Shown here: piece by piece, positions 52,505-60,611 of the stretch
Layout: each line of letters begins with the position of its first letter
How positions within the stretch are numbered: position 1 is the first letter of the stretch
Origin: GAS188 sp044445965
GTDB taxonomy: Bacteria > Pseudomonadota > Alphaproteobacteria > Rhizobiales > Beijerinckiaceae
Length of the DNA: 64,000 bases
NCBI GenBank assembly: GCA_044445965.1
Contig: JBIOEJ010000010.1
Span: forward strand, 7,465-71,464
Direction of reading: 5' to 3'
Translations under genes and position numbers: made by a program
The notes under the pieces: generated by a model
Told to the model about the DNA's origin: nothing
The model's database searches: none
Seen by the model: only the letters and a program-made list of their open reading frames with translations

Positions 52505-52691
52505 CTCGACAACAGTGCCCGTTACGACTGCGCGGTCCCGCCGCTTCCGGTTTCCGTTTGGCAGTTTGCATCGTCAATCGCCACCGCAATTGAACTTGCA
52601 TTGCCATTCCAACCGCACGATGACGAAGGCCAGGAAACCTCTTGGCCATGCTCCCGCATGGCCCATCAGCTCTGCCCTCCTTCAGCGATCA

Positions 52692-53690
52692 ATGCCTCCG
52701 CCCATGCTCACGCCGATCCGAACCTTGAGCCTCGCGCTCTTCATCCTTCACGCGCCGGCCGCCCTGGCGCAGACGCAATGGCGCATGGAGACCGAATACC
52801 CCGAGAGCGCCATGCCGGGTCAGGGCCTTGCGACCTTCGCCAGGCTAGTCGCCGAGAAGTCGGGGGGCAAGCTGGTCATCCGGCCGAGTTATGACGCGTC
52901 CTTGGGCATCAAGTCCGCCGACATGCCGGCGGCGGTCGCCACGGGACGCTTGGAGGCGGCGGACGCCTTCGCGGGCGCCCTCGAGGCGGTCGATCCGATC
53001 TTCGGATTGTCGTCTCTGCCCTTCCTCGCCCGCTCGATCCCGGCGGCGCGGCGGCTCGCCGATCTCGCCCGCCCCGCCTACGAAAAAGCTCTCGAGGCGC
53101 ATGGGCAGAGACTACTCTATATGACGCCTTGGCCAGCCTCGGGGATCTGGTCGAAACAGAGGCTCGAGACGACGCAAGACCTGGCTTCGCTCAGCATCCG
53201 AACCTATGATTCGCCTTCGACCGAGGTCATGACCAGGTTGGGCGCGAAGGCGCTGCTTCTATCCTTCGCCGATGTGATGGGGAAGCTCGCCGACGGCTCC
53301 GTCAATGCCGTGCTGTCGTCGGGGGACGGGGGCGCCGGCCGGCAGTTGTGGAATCTCCTGCCGCATTTCACCGAGATCAACTATGCGATGCCGCTGTCGC
53401 TGGCGACGGTGAGCCTCACCGCCTATCGGGCTATCCCCGAGGATATGCGAGCCGCGGTCGATGAGGCGGCAAGACAAACCGAAGCCCGGCAATGGGAGAT
53501 CCTGGGCACGCGCATCGAGGAGAATTATGCGCGCATGCGGGCGCATGGCGTCACCATCAATTCGACGGTCGATCCCGGCATGGCGCGCGCCCTGACGATC
53601 GCCGGCGAGAAGGTCAGCGCGGATTGGCGAGCGAAGGCCGGGGCCGCGGGCGCGGCAATCCTCGACGCCTTCGCCAAGGCATCGCCGTGA
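52692..53690 (+). CDS. TRAP-type (DctP family) solute-binding protein
   Basis: With the start at ATG 52692 the product has 332 residues and a signal peptide (LTPIRTLSLALFILHAPAALAQ); ATG 52704 is an alternative. TQWRMETEYPESAMPGQGLATFARLVAEKSGGKLVI and the later SIRTYDSPSTEVMTRLGA are typical of DctP proteins that feed TRAP carriers. No dctQ/dctM membrane genes are present. The TGA stop overlaps the GTG start of a GMC dehydrogenase gene, implying translational coupling and a common substrate. Confidence 0.85.
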   Translation: MPPPMLTPIRTLSLALFILHAPAALAQTQWRMETEYPESAMPGQGLATFARLVAEKSGGKLVIRPSYDASLGIKSADMPAAVATGRLEAADAFAGALEAVDPIFGLSSLPFLARSIPAARRLADLARPAYEKALEAHGQRLLYMTPWPASGIWSKQRLETTQDLASLSIRTYDSPSTEVMTRLGAKALLLSFADVMGKLADGSVNAVLSSGDGGAGRQLWNLLPHFTEINYAMPLSLATVSLTAYRAIPEDMRAAVDEAARQTEARQWEILGTRIEENYARMRAHGVTINSTVDPGMARALTIAGEKVSADWRAKAGAAGAAILDAFAKASP

Positions 53691-55282
53691 CCGTGGATGA
53701 ATTCGACTACGTGATCATCGGCGCGGGCTCGGCCGGCTGCGTGCTGGCGCGGCGCCTCGTCGAGACCGGCAAGTTTCGCGTCTGCCTCCTGGAGGCAGGC
53801 CCGCCCGACCGCTCGCTGTGGATCCATCTGCCGATCGGCTACGGCAAGACGATGTGGGACGGGCGCGTCAATTGGAAGTTCGAGACCGATCCCGATCCCG
53901 GCATGAACGGCAGGCGGATCTATTGGCCGCGCGGCAAGACGCTCGGCGGATCGAGCGCCATCAACGGCCTGATCTATATCCGCGGCCAGCGCCAGGATTA
54001 TGATGCTTGGGCGGATGCCGGCAATCCCGGCTGGAGCTTCTCGGAGGTGCTACCCTATTTCGTCAAGGCCGAGAGCAATGAGCGCGGGGCCGACAACCTG
54101 CATGGCGCGAGCGGCCCGCTGTCGGTCTCCGACATCCATGAGCGCCATGAGCTGATCGAAGCGCTGCTATCGGGCGCGGAAGAGCTCGGCATTCCGCGCA
54201 ACGCCGATTTCAACGGCGCCACACAGGAAGGGGCAGGCTATTACCAGCTCAATACGCGCAAGGGGCTGCGCTGCAGCACCGCGACCGGCTATCTGAAGCC
54301 GGTGCGCCGGCATGGCAATCTCAGCGTGCGCACGGGCGCCTTGGCCAAAAGGATCGTCTTCGAGGGCAGGCGCGCGACGGGCGTCGTCTATGGGCAAGAC
54401 GGCGCGGAGCGCGAAGTGAAGGCGCGGCGCCAGGTGCTGCTTTGCGCCGGCGCCGTCCAGAGCCCGCAGCTCCTGCAACTCTCCGGCATCGGGCCGCCAG
54501 GGCTGCTCGGGCGTCATGACATCAAACTCGTGCACGCGAGCCATGAGGTCGGCGAGAACCTGCAAGACCATCTGCAGGTGCGGCTGATCTATCGCTGCAC
54601 CAAGGCGATCACGACCAATGACGAATTGCGTTCGCTCATGGGGCGCGCGCGCATCGCGCTCAAATGGCTCCTGAGGCGCGAAGGTCCCATCGCCATCGGC
54701 ATCAACCAAGGCGGCATCTTCGCCCGCGCCCTACCGGAGGCCGAGCGGCCGGACGTGCAATTCCATTGCGGCACCCTCTCGGCCGATATGGCGGGCGGCA
54801 AGGTGCATGATTTCTCGGGCTTCACGCTGTCGGTCTGCCAGCTGCGGCCGAGCTCGCGCGGCCAGGTGCGCATCCGATCGGCCGATCCGGCGGCGGCCCC
54901 CGCGGTGCAGCCGCATTACCTGTCGACCGAGCTCGACCGGCGCACGATGATCGCCGGCATCAAGCTGACGCGCCGGCTCGTCGCGACCTCGGCCGCCGCG
55001 CCCTATGTGGCGCAGGAGATGAAGCCGGGCGAGAGGGTCGCGAGCGATGACGAGATCCTCGGCTTCGTGCGCGAGGCCGGCGCCACGATCTTCCATCCCA
55101 CCAGCACTTGCCGCATGGGTCCCGACCCCGGCGCGGTGGTCGATGCGCGGCTTCGCGTCAAGGGCGTCTCGGGCCTGCGCGTCGTCGACGCCTCGATCAT
55201 GCCGACGCTGGTCTCGGGAAACACCAACGCGGCCGTCGTGATGATCGCGGAGAAGGCGGCGGATATGATTATCTTGGAGTAA
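53687..55282 (+). CDS. GMC-family FAD dehydrogenase (choline dehydrogenase-like; possible isethionate dehydrogenase)
   Basis: Initiation at GTG 53687 overlaps the binding-protein stop. The 531-residue protein has DYVIIGAGSAGCVLARRL (FAD binding, 7-24), the GMC signature YWPRGKTLGGSSAINGLIYIRG and the C-terminal HPTSTCRMG and VSGNTNAAVVMIAEKAAD. GMC enzymes oxidise alcohols. IseJ, the isethionate dehydrogenase of other bacteria, belongs to this family; next to a binding protein and a few genes from xsc, isethionate is a sensible candidate, but choline or other alcohols remain possible. Confidence 0.88.
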   Translation: MTVDEFDYVIIGAGSAGCVLARRLVETGKFRVCLLEAGPPDRSLWIHLPIGYGKTMWDGRVNWKFETDPDPGMNGRRIYWPRGKTLGGSSAINGLIYIRGQRQDYDAWADAGNPGWSFSEVLPYFVKAESNERGADNLHGASGPLSVSDIHERHELIEALLSGAEELGIPRNADFNGATQEGAGYYQLNTRKGLRCSTATGYLKPVRRHGNLSVRTGALAKRIVFEGRRATGVVYGQDGAEREVKARRQVLLCAGAVQSPQLLQLSGIGPPGLLGRHDIKLVHASHEVGENLQDHLQVRLIYRCTKAITTNDELRSLMGRARIALKWLLRREGPIAIGINQGGIFARALPEAERPDVQFHCGTLSADMAGGKVHDFSGFTLSVCQLRPSSRGQVRIRSADPAAAPAVQPHYLSTELDRRTMIAGIKLTRRLVATSAAAPYVAQEMKPGERVASDDEILGFVREAGATIFHPTSTCRMGPDPGAVVDARLRVKGVSGLRVVDASIMPTLVSGNTNAAVVMIAEKAADMIILE

Positions 55283-55285
55283 GAC

Positions 55286-55325
55286 TGCGATCTCAACTAC
55301 CGACTACCGACTACCGGCTACTCGC
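55286..55325. repeat. Short tandem repeat (ctaccga type) at the end of citrate synthase
   Basis: The unit ctaccga recurs at 55295-55315 (ctaccgactaccgactaccg). On the minus strand it encodes the last residues of the citrate synthase (about Val-Ala-Gly-Ser-Arg) and its TAG stop (55306-55304). Related short-unit repeats occur at 31998-32078 and ~41030-41105. Confidence 0.7.
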
Positions 55326-56464
55326 CTCTCCCCGATCGGTACATAGGCTCGCGGAGCCGGGCCGTCATAGAGCGTCAGCGGCCTGATCAGGATGTTGTTC
55401 GCCGCTTGCTCCAGGCATTGCACGGTCCAGCCCGGCACGCGCCCGACGGCGAAGATCGGCACGAACAGGTCCTGCGCGATACCGTGCAGATAGTAGATGA
55501 CGCCGGAATAGAAATCGACATTCACATTGACGCCATGACGCGCATAGGGCGCCATGGCCTTGACGACGCCTTGCAGGATGTCGAACCATTTCGGCTCCCC
55601 CATCTCCTTCGACAGGCGCTCGACGCCGTCGCGCATATGGCGCGCGCGGGGGTCCTCGGTGCGGTAGACCCGATGGCCGAATCCCGTGACCGCTTCCTTG
55701 TTGCGGCGCTTCCCGGCGACGTATTCGGCGGCCTTCCCGGGCTCGCCGATCTCCATCGCCATATTCATCACGTCCTCGGCCGCCCCGCCATGGGCAGGCC
55801 CCGAGAGCGCCGCGAGCGCCGCTGTCACGGCCGCATGCAAATCGGCATCCGTGCCGATCACCACCCGCGCCGCGAAGGAGGAAGCGTTCGAGCCGTGCTC
55901 GGCATGCAGCACGAGATCGGTATCCATCAGCCTGGCCGAGTCGCCGCTCGGCCTCTCGCCCTTGAGCATCCACAGAAAATTCGCCGCATGGCCGAGCCCG
56001 GCATCGGGCGCGACGGGCGAAGCGCCATTGCGGATATGGTGATGGGCGCAGACGATCATCGGCACTTGCGAGGTCAGCCGCACGCCCTTGCGGATCGTCG
56101 CCGCCGGCGACTTGTCGGAGGTCTCCGGATCGAAGGCCGAAAGCGCGGAGACCGCCGTGCGCAGCACCTCCATCGGATGCGCGCCCTTGATCTTTCCGAT
56201 GATGTCGAGGATCGCCTCGGGGAGCCGGCGCGCCGCCTTCAGCTCGTCCTCGAAGCGGGCGAGCTCCGCTCTGTCCGGCAACTCGCCATAGAGAAGCAAA
56301 TAGGCCGTCTCCTCGAAACTCGAATGGACGGCGAGATCATGGATCGAATAGCCGCGATAGCGAAGCTCGCCAGCCTTGCCATCGATGAAGCTCGTCCCCG
56401 AGCGCTCGAAATAGACATCCTTCAAGCCGCGATAGATCTTGATCGGCTGGTCCTGTTCGCTCAT
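55304..56464 (-). CDS. Citrate synthase (citrate/2-methylcitrate synthase type)
   Basis: The 386-residue protein is a short (type II-like) citrate synthase with ELRYRGYSIHDLA, HAEHGSNASSF, SGPAHGGAAEDVM (catalytic His), TGFGHRVYRTEDPRA (second His) and NVNVDFYSG (catalytic Asp). This form uses acetyl-CoA or propionyl-CoA with oxaloacetate. It is divergent from pta, whose product is acetyl-CoA, so a role in feeding C2 units from sulfonates into the citrate cycle fits. The last five codons and stop lie in a short tandem repeat. Confidence 0.92.
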   Translation of the reverse strand: MSEQDQPIKIYRGLKDVYFERSGTSFIDGKAGELRYRGYSIHDLAVHSSFEETAYLLLYGELPDRAELARFEDELKAARRLPEAILDIIGKIKGAHPMEVLRTAVSALSAFDPETSDKSPAATIRKGVRLTSQVPMIVCAHHHIRNGASPVAPDAGLGHAANFLWMLKGERPSGDSARLMDTDLVLHAEHGSNASSFAARVVIGTDADLHAAVTAALAALSGPAHGGAAEDVMNMAMEIGEPGKAAEYVAGKRRNKEAVTGFGHRVYRTEDPRARHMRDGVERLSKEMGEPKWFDILQGVVKAMAPYARHGVNVNVDFYSGVIYYLHGIAQDLFVPIFAVGRVPGWTVQCLEQAANNILIRPLTLYDGPAPRAYVPIGERRVAGSR

Positions 56465-56525
56465 GGCGTCTGGCGCTTTCTTCCGGCTGGGCTTTTCATG
56501 GATAGTATCGACGCGGTCCGCTCTT

Positions 56526-56574
56526 CGTCATGGCCGGGCCGGTTCTTGAGCAAAGAATCGGCCCGGCCATGACG
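56526..56574. repeat. Palindromic repeat (GTCATGGCCGGGCC type) upstream of pta
   Basis: CGTCATGGCCGGGCCG (56526-56541) and CGGCCCGGCCATGACG (56559-56574) are exact complements, with an inner TTCTT/AAGAA. The element lies in the divergent promoter region of citrate synthase and pta. The same core appears in the convergent region at 57642-57770 and partly at ~14509. Confidence 0.88.
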
Positions 56575-56607
56575 CGCTATACAGCCGTGACGCGCTACGG
56601 AGAACGC

Positions 56608-57606
56608 ATGGACATCGTCGAGGCCTTCAAGGAAGCGGCTCGCGGGAAGCCGCGCCGGATCGTGCTTCCCGAAGGCGGCGACGCGCGCATCCTCGCCGCG
56701 GCCGCGACCCTGGTGCGGGAGGGCATCGCCAAGCCCGTGCTGCTCGGCGACCCTGCGACGATCGCGGCGGAGGCCGAGCGGCAAGGCTTGCCGCTCGACG
56801 GCGTCGAGATCATCGATCCGGCGGCGAGCGAGCTTCTGCCGGCCTATGCGGCAAGGCTCGTGGCTATCAGGGACAGGTTGACCGAGCCCATGGCGGCGCG
56901 CCTGTTGCGCAAGCCCCTCTATTTCGGCGGCATGATGGTCGCGGCAGGCGATGCGGCGGCCCTGATCGCCGGGGTCGCCAACCCGACCCGCAGGGTCATC
57001 GAGGCAGGCCTCATGACGGTCGGCCTCGCCGAGGGCATCGCCGACCCGTCGAGCTTCATGCTGATGCTGGCGCCCGGCGCGATCGGCGGCCCCAGAGCCT
57101 GCATCTACGCCGATTGCGCCGTCACCGTCGATCCGACGCCCGAGGAGCTCGCCGATATCGCCGTCGCGGCGGCGCGCCATGCCGGGCCGCTCCTTGGCGA
57201 GGAGCCGCGCCTGGCGCTGCTGTCCTTCTCCACCAAGGGCAGCGCCCAGCATCCCCGCGTGGACAAGGTCACGCGCGCCCTCGCCCTGATCCGCGAGCGC
57301 GAGCCCGAGCTCGCCGTCGACGGCGAGCTGCAGGTGGATGCGGCGCTTTCGCCGGCGGTCGCCGCCAGGAAGGTGAAGGGGGAGAGCAAGGTCGCCGGGC
57401 GCGCCAATGTGCTGATCTTTCCCGATCTCGATGCGGCCAATATCGGCTATAAGCTCACCCAATATATGGGCGGGGCGCGGGCGCTGGGGCCCTTCCTGCA
57501 AGGCTTCGCGAGGCCTGTGAGCGATCTCTCGCGCGGGGCGAGCGTCGAGGATATCGTCTCGACGGTCGCGGTGGTGCTGGCCATGGCGGGTGCAGAGCCC
57601 CGGTAG
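56608..57606 (+). CDS. pta: Phosphate acetyltransferase
   Basis: ATG 56608 after cggag gives 332 residues, the size of the single-domain (EutD/PtaA-like) enzyme. Features include RRIVLPEGGDARILAAA at the N-terminus, PLYFGGMMVAAGDAAALIAG, SSFMLMLAPG, LLSFSTKGSAQHPRVDKV and ADVLIFPDLDAANIGYKL-like ANVLIFPDLDAANIGYK. It converts acetyl phosphate to acetyl-CoA. With xsc 2 kb away the acetyl phosphate likely comes from sulfoacetaldehyde; unusually it is on the opposite strand to xsc. Confidence 0.93.
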   Translation: MDIVEAFKEAARGKPRRIVLPEGGDARILAAAATLVREGIAKPVLLGDPATIAAEAERQGLPLDGVEIIDPAASELLPAYAARLVAIRDRLTEPMAARLLRKPLYFGGMMVAAGDAAALIAGVANPTRRVIEAGLMTVGLAEGIADPSSFMLMLAPGAIGGPRACIYADCAVTVDPTPEELADIAVAAARHAGPLLGEEPRLALLSFSTKGSAQHPRVDKVTRALALIREREPELAVDGELQVDAALSPAVAARKVKGESKVAGRANVLIFPDLDAANIGYKLTQYMGGARALGPFLQGFARPVSDLSRGASVEDIVSTVAVVLAMAGAEPR

Positions 57607-57641
57607 AAATGGCTCGAAGCAATCCAAAGGCGTCACGGCCT

Positions 57642-57760
57642 GGCTTGGCCCGGCCATCCACGACTTCGGCAGGACCGCGGCAACGCAATCGAACATCCGC
57701 GAAGGTTCGGCCGAGCTCGGCTTCAGAGAAGATTCAAGGCTTGGATGGCCGGGCCAAGCC
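57642..57760. repeat. Inverted repeat between convergent pta and tauE
   Basis: GGCTTGGCCCGGCCATCCA (57642-57660) and its exact complement (57742-57760) flank 81 bases; each arm is itself partly palindromic (GGCCCGGCC). The position between two convergent stops suggests a bidirectional transcription end, but it belongs to a dispersed repeat family. Otherwise 57607-57797 holds no gene. Confidence 0.85.
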
Positions 57761-57797
57761 CGGCCATGACGAAGAGCCGCTCGAGGTCGAATCGCCG

Positions 57798-58577
57798 TCA
57801 CAGAGCTGCCTTGAGGAGCACGATCACGGCGAGCGCAATCAAGAGCCGCAGCGTATTGCGCCGGAACTGTTCGGGGCTCGCTCTGAGAAAATGCCGGCTC
57901 CCGAGCCAAAGCCCGGCGACGAGAGCGGGGAGGCACAAAAGCGCGGTGACCAGCGCCAGCGACCCGAGCACGCCTTGCCGCGCCAGCAGCGAGCCCGTGA
58001 CGATGTCGAGGGCGAAGAAATAGGCGATGAAGGAGGCGCGCATGGCGGCAGGCGCCATGGCGCTCGCGGCGAGGAAGAGCGCGACCGGCAGGCCGCCCAT
58101 GGCGGTCGCGCCATTGACGAGCCCCGACACGCCGCCGACCGCCACTTGCCCAGCCGCACCGACCGGCCGCTTGAGCGTGTATCCGCCGAGCAGCGCGCCG
58201 CAGCACAAGAGCAGCAGGACCGCGATGAGGACGCGCAACCGGTCGGGGCTCGCGATGGTAAGCACCGCGACGCCGAAGGGCGTGCCGAGCGCGGCGCCGG
58301 CGAGCAGGAGCCCGACGCGCCGCCAGTCCACTTGCCGCCACACGCCCGCCGCTTGCAGGATGCTGGCGCTCACCTCGAGCAGCACCGTGACCGCGACCGG
58401 CAAGGAGGGCGGGGCCACGAGCGACCAGCTCGCTACCAAGAGCGCCGAGAAACCGAAGCCCGAATAGCCGCGCGCGAAGGACGCCACCAGCAGGCCGGCG
58501 ATCATGACGGCGAGCGTCGGCGCCGTCAGCCACGGCGCGGCGCAGAGGCTGGCTGGGAGGAGGGACGGACACGGCAT
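57798..58577 (-). CDS. tauE: TauE/SafE-family sulfite exporter
   Basis: Starting at ATG 58577 the protein has 259 residues and about seven to eight membrane helices; an alternative ATG at 58613 adds 12 residues. The TauE/SafE pattern is visible in SFARGYSGFGFSALLVASWSLVAPP and VGGVSGLVNGATAMGGLPVALF. The family exports sulfite or sulfoacetate. It follows xsc by 103 bases on the same strand, so removing the sulfite made by Xsc is the likely job. Confidence 0.87.
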   Translation of the reverse strand: MPCPSLLPASLCAAPWLTAPTLAVMIAGLLVASFARGYSGFGFSALLVASWSLVAPPSLPVAVTVLLEVSASILQAAGVWRQVDWRRVGLLLAGAALGTPFGVAVLTIASPDRLRVLIAVLLLLCCGALLGGYTLKRPVGAAGQVAVGGVSGLVNGATAMGGLPVALFLAASAMAPAAMRASFIAYFFALDIVTGSLLARQGVLGSLALVTALLCLPALVAGLWLGSRHFLRASPEQFRRNTLRLLIALAVIVLLKAAL

Positions 58578-58680
58578 CAGGCGGCTAGCGAGCTGGTAGG
58601 ACGCAACCGGCATCGCCTATCCCACGTGGTGAGGAGGTGCATGCCACGATCAGCGCTCGTCACCGCCACCGCCCTCGCCC

Positions 58681-60399
58681 TCACTCCACGCTGAGAGCCG
58701 CGTATTTCGGCAGCAGGCGCTTCGGCTTCTTCAGCGCATCGCGGCGGAAGGGATCGCCGAGCTCCTGCGTGACCATCACCTCGACGATCGTGCAATGATC
58801 GTTGGCGACGGCCTGGCGTAGCGCGTCGCCGAGCTTGTCGGGATGATCGACCTTGATCCCCTTGGCGCCCATGGCCTCGGCAATTCCGGCGAAGCTCGGA
58901 TTCTCCAGATTGGTGCCGACGAAGCGGTCGGCGTAATAATCGATCTGGTTCTTCTTCTCGGCGCCCCATTGGCCGTTGTTGAAGACGACCGCGATGGCCG
59001 GGATCTTCTCGCGCACGCAGGTAAGCGTCTCCTGCAGGCTCATGCCCCAGGCCCCGTCGCCCACATAGGCGATGGCCGGACGATCGGGCGCCGCGACCTT
59101 GGCGCCGACCGCGGTCGGGAAGGCATAGCCGCAATTGCCGAAGCTCATGGCGGCGAAGAAGCTCGCTCCCCGCTCGAAGCGCAGATAACTGTTCGACACC
59201 GAGCAGATATTGCCGATATCGGTCGTCACCATGGCGTTGGCCGGCATCGCCTTCTCGAGCTCGCGCAGGGCGCGGCGCGGGCTGATGGGCGAGCCGCCTT
59301 GCTGGCCCCATTTGTCGAGCTCGGCCTCCCAATCCTGTTTCTGCTTCTTGATCTCGGCGAGGCGCTGATCGCGATTGGCGCGCGCCGCCACCGCGACATT
59401 GCCGGTCTGCAGGCGGTTCATGATCTCGGCGGTCGCCGCCGGCGCATCGCCGCACACGCCGACCGCGGCCTGCTTGACGAGGCCGATGCGGCGCGGATTG
59501 GATTCGATCTGGATGAGCTTGGCGGCCTTCGGCCAATAATCGAGGCCGTGCTGCGGCAAGGTGCCGAAGGGGCCGAGCCGCGTGCCGATCGCCAGCACCA
59601 CATCGGCTTGCGCCAAGAGCTTCATCGCCGCCTTCGAGCCCTGATAGCCGATCGGACCGCACCAGAGCGCATGGCTCTTGGGGAAGGAGTCATTGTGCAG
59701 ATAGGTGTTGATCACCGGGGCCGAGAGATATTCGGCAAGCTTCACGACCTCGCCGACGCCGTCGGCCATGACCACTCCGCCGCCCGAGAGGATCACCGGG
59801 AATTTCGCGGAGGCGAGCAGCTTGACCGCGGCGTCGAGGCTCGCCGGCCCGCCGGCGCCGCGCTCGACCCGTATGGGCTTCGGGATGGTGGCGTCGAACT
59901 CGCCATAGAACAAGTCGCGCGGGATGTTGAACTGGGTCGGGCCACGCTCCAGCATGGCGTAGTCGAAGCAGCGCGACAGGAGCTCGGGGATGCGCGCCTG
60001 ATTGGCGCAATGCACCTGGTATTTGGTGATCTTCTCGAAGAAGGGGAGCTGCTCGGTCTCCTGGAAGCCGCCGAGGCCTTGCGTGTTCGAGCCGGTCTCG
60101 GGCGTGATCATCACCACCGGCGAATGGGCCCAATAGGCGGCCGCGATCGCGGTGACGAAATTGGTGATGCCGGGGCCGTTCTGGGCGACGCAGACGCCAT
60201 GGCGGCCGCTGGCCCGGCTGAAGCCGTCGGCCATATGGCCCGCGCCCTGCTCATGGGCGACCGAGATGAAGCGGATGCCGGCCGCCTCGAACAGGTCGAG
60301 CGCGTCCATATAGGCCGAGCCGACAATGCCGAACACATGCGAGACGCCTTGCGCCGCCAGCGTTTCGACGAAGGCTTCGCTCGCGGACATCTTGGTCAT
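58681..60399 (-). CDS. xsc: Sulfoacetaldehyde acetyltransferase Xsc
   Basis: Xsc is the thiamine-diphosphate enzyme that splits sulfoacetaldehyde with phosphate into acetyl phosphate and sulfite. From ATG 60399 it has 572 residues: HVFGIVGSAYMDALDLFEAAG and the catalytic Glu in FISVAHEQGAGHMADGFSR, NGPGITNFVTA, TPETGSNTQGLGGFQETEQLPFF (characteristic of Xsc), and the cofactor motif GDGAWGMSLQETLT...NNGQWGAEK. Length and motifs are typical. The 212-base gap upstream probably carries its promoter. Confidence 0.95.
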   Translation of the reverse strand: MTKMSASEAFVETLAAQGVSHVFGIVGSAYMDALDLFEAAGIRFISVAHEQGAGHMADGFSRASGRHGVCVAQNGPGITNFVTAIAAAYWAHSPVVMITPETGSNTQGLGGFQETEQLPFFEKITKYQVHCANQARIPELLSRCFDYAMLERGPTQFNIPRDLFYGEFDATIPKPIRVERGAGGPASLDAAVKLLASAKFPVILSGGGVVMADGVGEVVKLAEYLSAPVINTYLHNDSFPKSHALWCGPIGYQGSKAAMKLLAQADVVLAIGTRLGPFGTLPQHGLDYWPKAAKLIQIESNPRRIGLVKQAAVGVCGDAPAATAEIMNRLQTGNVAVAARANRDQRLAEIKKQKQDWEAELDKWGQQGGSPISPRRALRELEKAMPANAMVTTDIGNICSVSNSYLRFERGASFFAAMSFGNCGYAFPTAVGAKVAAPDRPAIAYVGDGAWGMSLQETLTCVREKIPAIAVVFNNGQWGAEKKNQIDYYADRFVGTNLENPSFAGIAEAMGAKGIKVDHPDKLGDALRQAVANDHCTIVEVMVTQELGDPFRRDALKKPKRLLPKYAALSVE

Positions 60400-60611
60400 G
60401 GGAGGGTCTCCGGCTTTTTTCTGAGAGGATAGCGGGTCTTTGCACCAATCGCTGGGGTTTCGCCACTGCGCCCGCGCATGACCGGTGCCGCCTTTCGGGC
60501 GTGGCTTCAGCCATAAGGCGCCACCGTAACGGTCGCCGGCCGCCGTGCCGTAGAGCCAGCGGCGCGTGATCCGTTGCGCCAGGGTCGAGCGCCCCCGCGC
60601 TCGCCCTGGCA

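Noticed and set aside
56461..58572. A 703-codon minus-strand frame opposite pta and overlapping tauE
   Set aside because: It runs antisense to pta and out of frame with tauE; no protein family is visible.
58681..60399. Acetolactate synthase or oxalyl-CoA decarboxylase as alternative to Xsc
   Set aside because: The TPETGSNTQGLGGFQETEQLPFF region and neighbours pta and tauE fit Xsc much better.
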